Source of the DNA: an uncultured Opitutia bacterium
Lineage (GTDB): Bacteria; Verrucomicrobiota; Verrucomicrobiia; Opitutales; Opitutaceae
Direction of reading: 5' to 3'
Length of the DNA stretch: 42,765 nucleotides
NCBI GenBank assembly: GCA_903840415.1
Contig: CAIMFY010000116.1
Location: 1 to 42,765 of the forward strand
Shown here: positions 42,626 through 42,765 of the stretch, in pieces
Layout: each line of letters begins with the position of its first letter
Position numbering within the stretch: position 1 is the first letter of the stretch
Notes under the pieces: model-generated
The model's database searches: none
The model's input: the letters and a program-made list of their open reading frames with translations, nothing else
Told to the model about the DNA's origin: nothing
Position numbers and translations under genes: made by a program

Positions 42626-42765
42626 TCACGGCTGTCCAGTTATGAGTAGTTGATCTCCAATTGGTTGGGTATATCAACTCCCGATTCTGTTGTATCGACT
42701 TTCGCAAATAGCTCTTCCAATGGTATTTGCTCAAGTGAGGAGACACTGACAACTTGCAAGATTTC

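Noticed and set aside
1-42765. tRNA, rRNA, CRISPR arrays or intact insertion sequences
   Set aside because: No cloverleaf-like sequence, regular direct repeats or transposase frame was found by eye; small or degenerate RNAs could be missed without a covariance-model search.

Overview
The window looks like the chromosome of a high-GC member of the Verrucomicrobiota, most likely of the Opitutaceae type. This is inferred from gene content, not from a marker-gene tree. The main reasons are a pseudopilin cluster resembling the Verru_Chthon cassette family, two rho genes, a dense set of secreted polysaccharide-degrading enzymes, and many tightly packed genes with 4-base ATGA overlaps and weak Shine-Dalgarno sequences.

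Layout. Positions 1-700 hold no convincing gene and end at the broken edge of a decayed comM (679-1356, minus), which lies behind an HD-domain hydrolase. A divergent operon (2375-10765, plus) carries coaE, a rho with a long Gly-rich disordered N-terminus, and four type IV pilus/type II secretion genes: an assembly ATPase, pilT, a second assembly ATPase and a pilC/gspF platform protein. Three minus-strand genes follow (YhaM-like exonuclease, isochorismatase-like hydrolase, PPP-type phosphatase). Then come a plus-strand hypothetical gene, a four-gene ABC-2 exporter operon with two ATPase and two permease genes, and a three-gene unit of exported protein, ECF sigma factor and zinc-type anti-sigma factor. 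The minus-strand group at 20249-24184 holds hisF, a predicted alpha/alpha-toroid protein and a second, shorter rho paralogue. acs is divergent from it and ends at a perfect 12-bp hairpin.

Positions 26399-33462 carry six overlapping or closely spaced pseudopilin genes whose order matches gspG-G-H-I-J-K, with the K-like protein expanded to 1035 residues. They probably form the filament or pseudopilus that the ATPases and platform protein at 5-10.8 kb could drive; the secretin and prepilin peptidase are not in the window. An exported protein and a Tat-exported Gfo/Idh/MocA oxidoreductase continue this direction. A converging minus-strand block (35775-41299) carries a GH28-like enzyme, a CE15-like esterase and a large predicted glycosidase, which points to attack on plant pectin, glucuronoxylan or similar glycans. 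A two-domain PRC-barrel protein closes the window.

The most unusual observation is a set of REP-like palindromes bounded by GTAG and CTAC. Two of them lie in frame inside the leader peptides of two adjacent pseudopilin genes, between the start codon and the prepilin cleavage site. A third sits between convergent genes at 35737-35778. The leader of the K-like gene is itself made of a short CTCTCAA tandem repeat, so three neighbouring prepilin leaders appear to be built from repeat DNA that would be cut off the mature protein.
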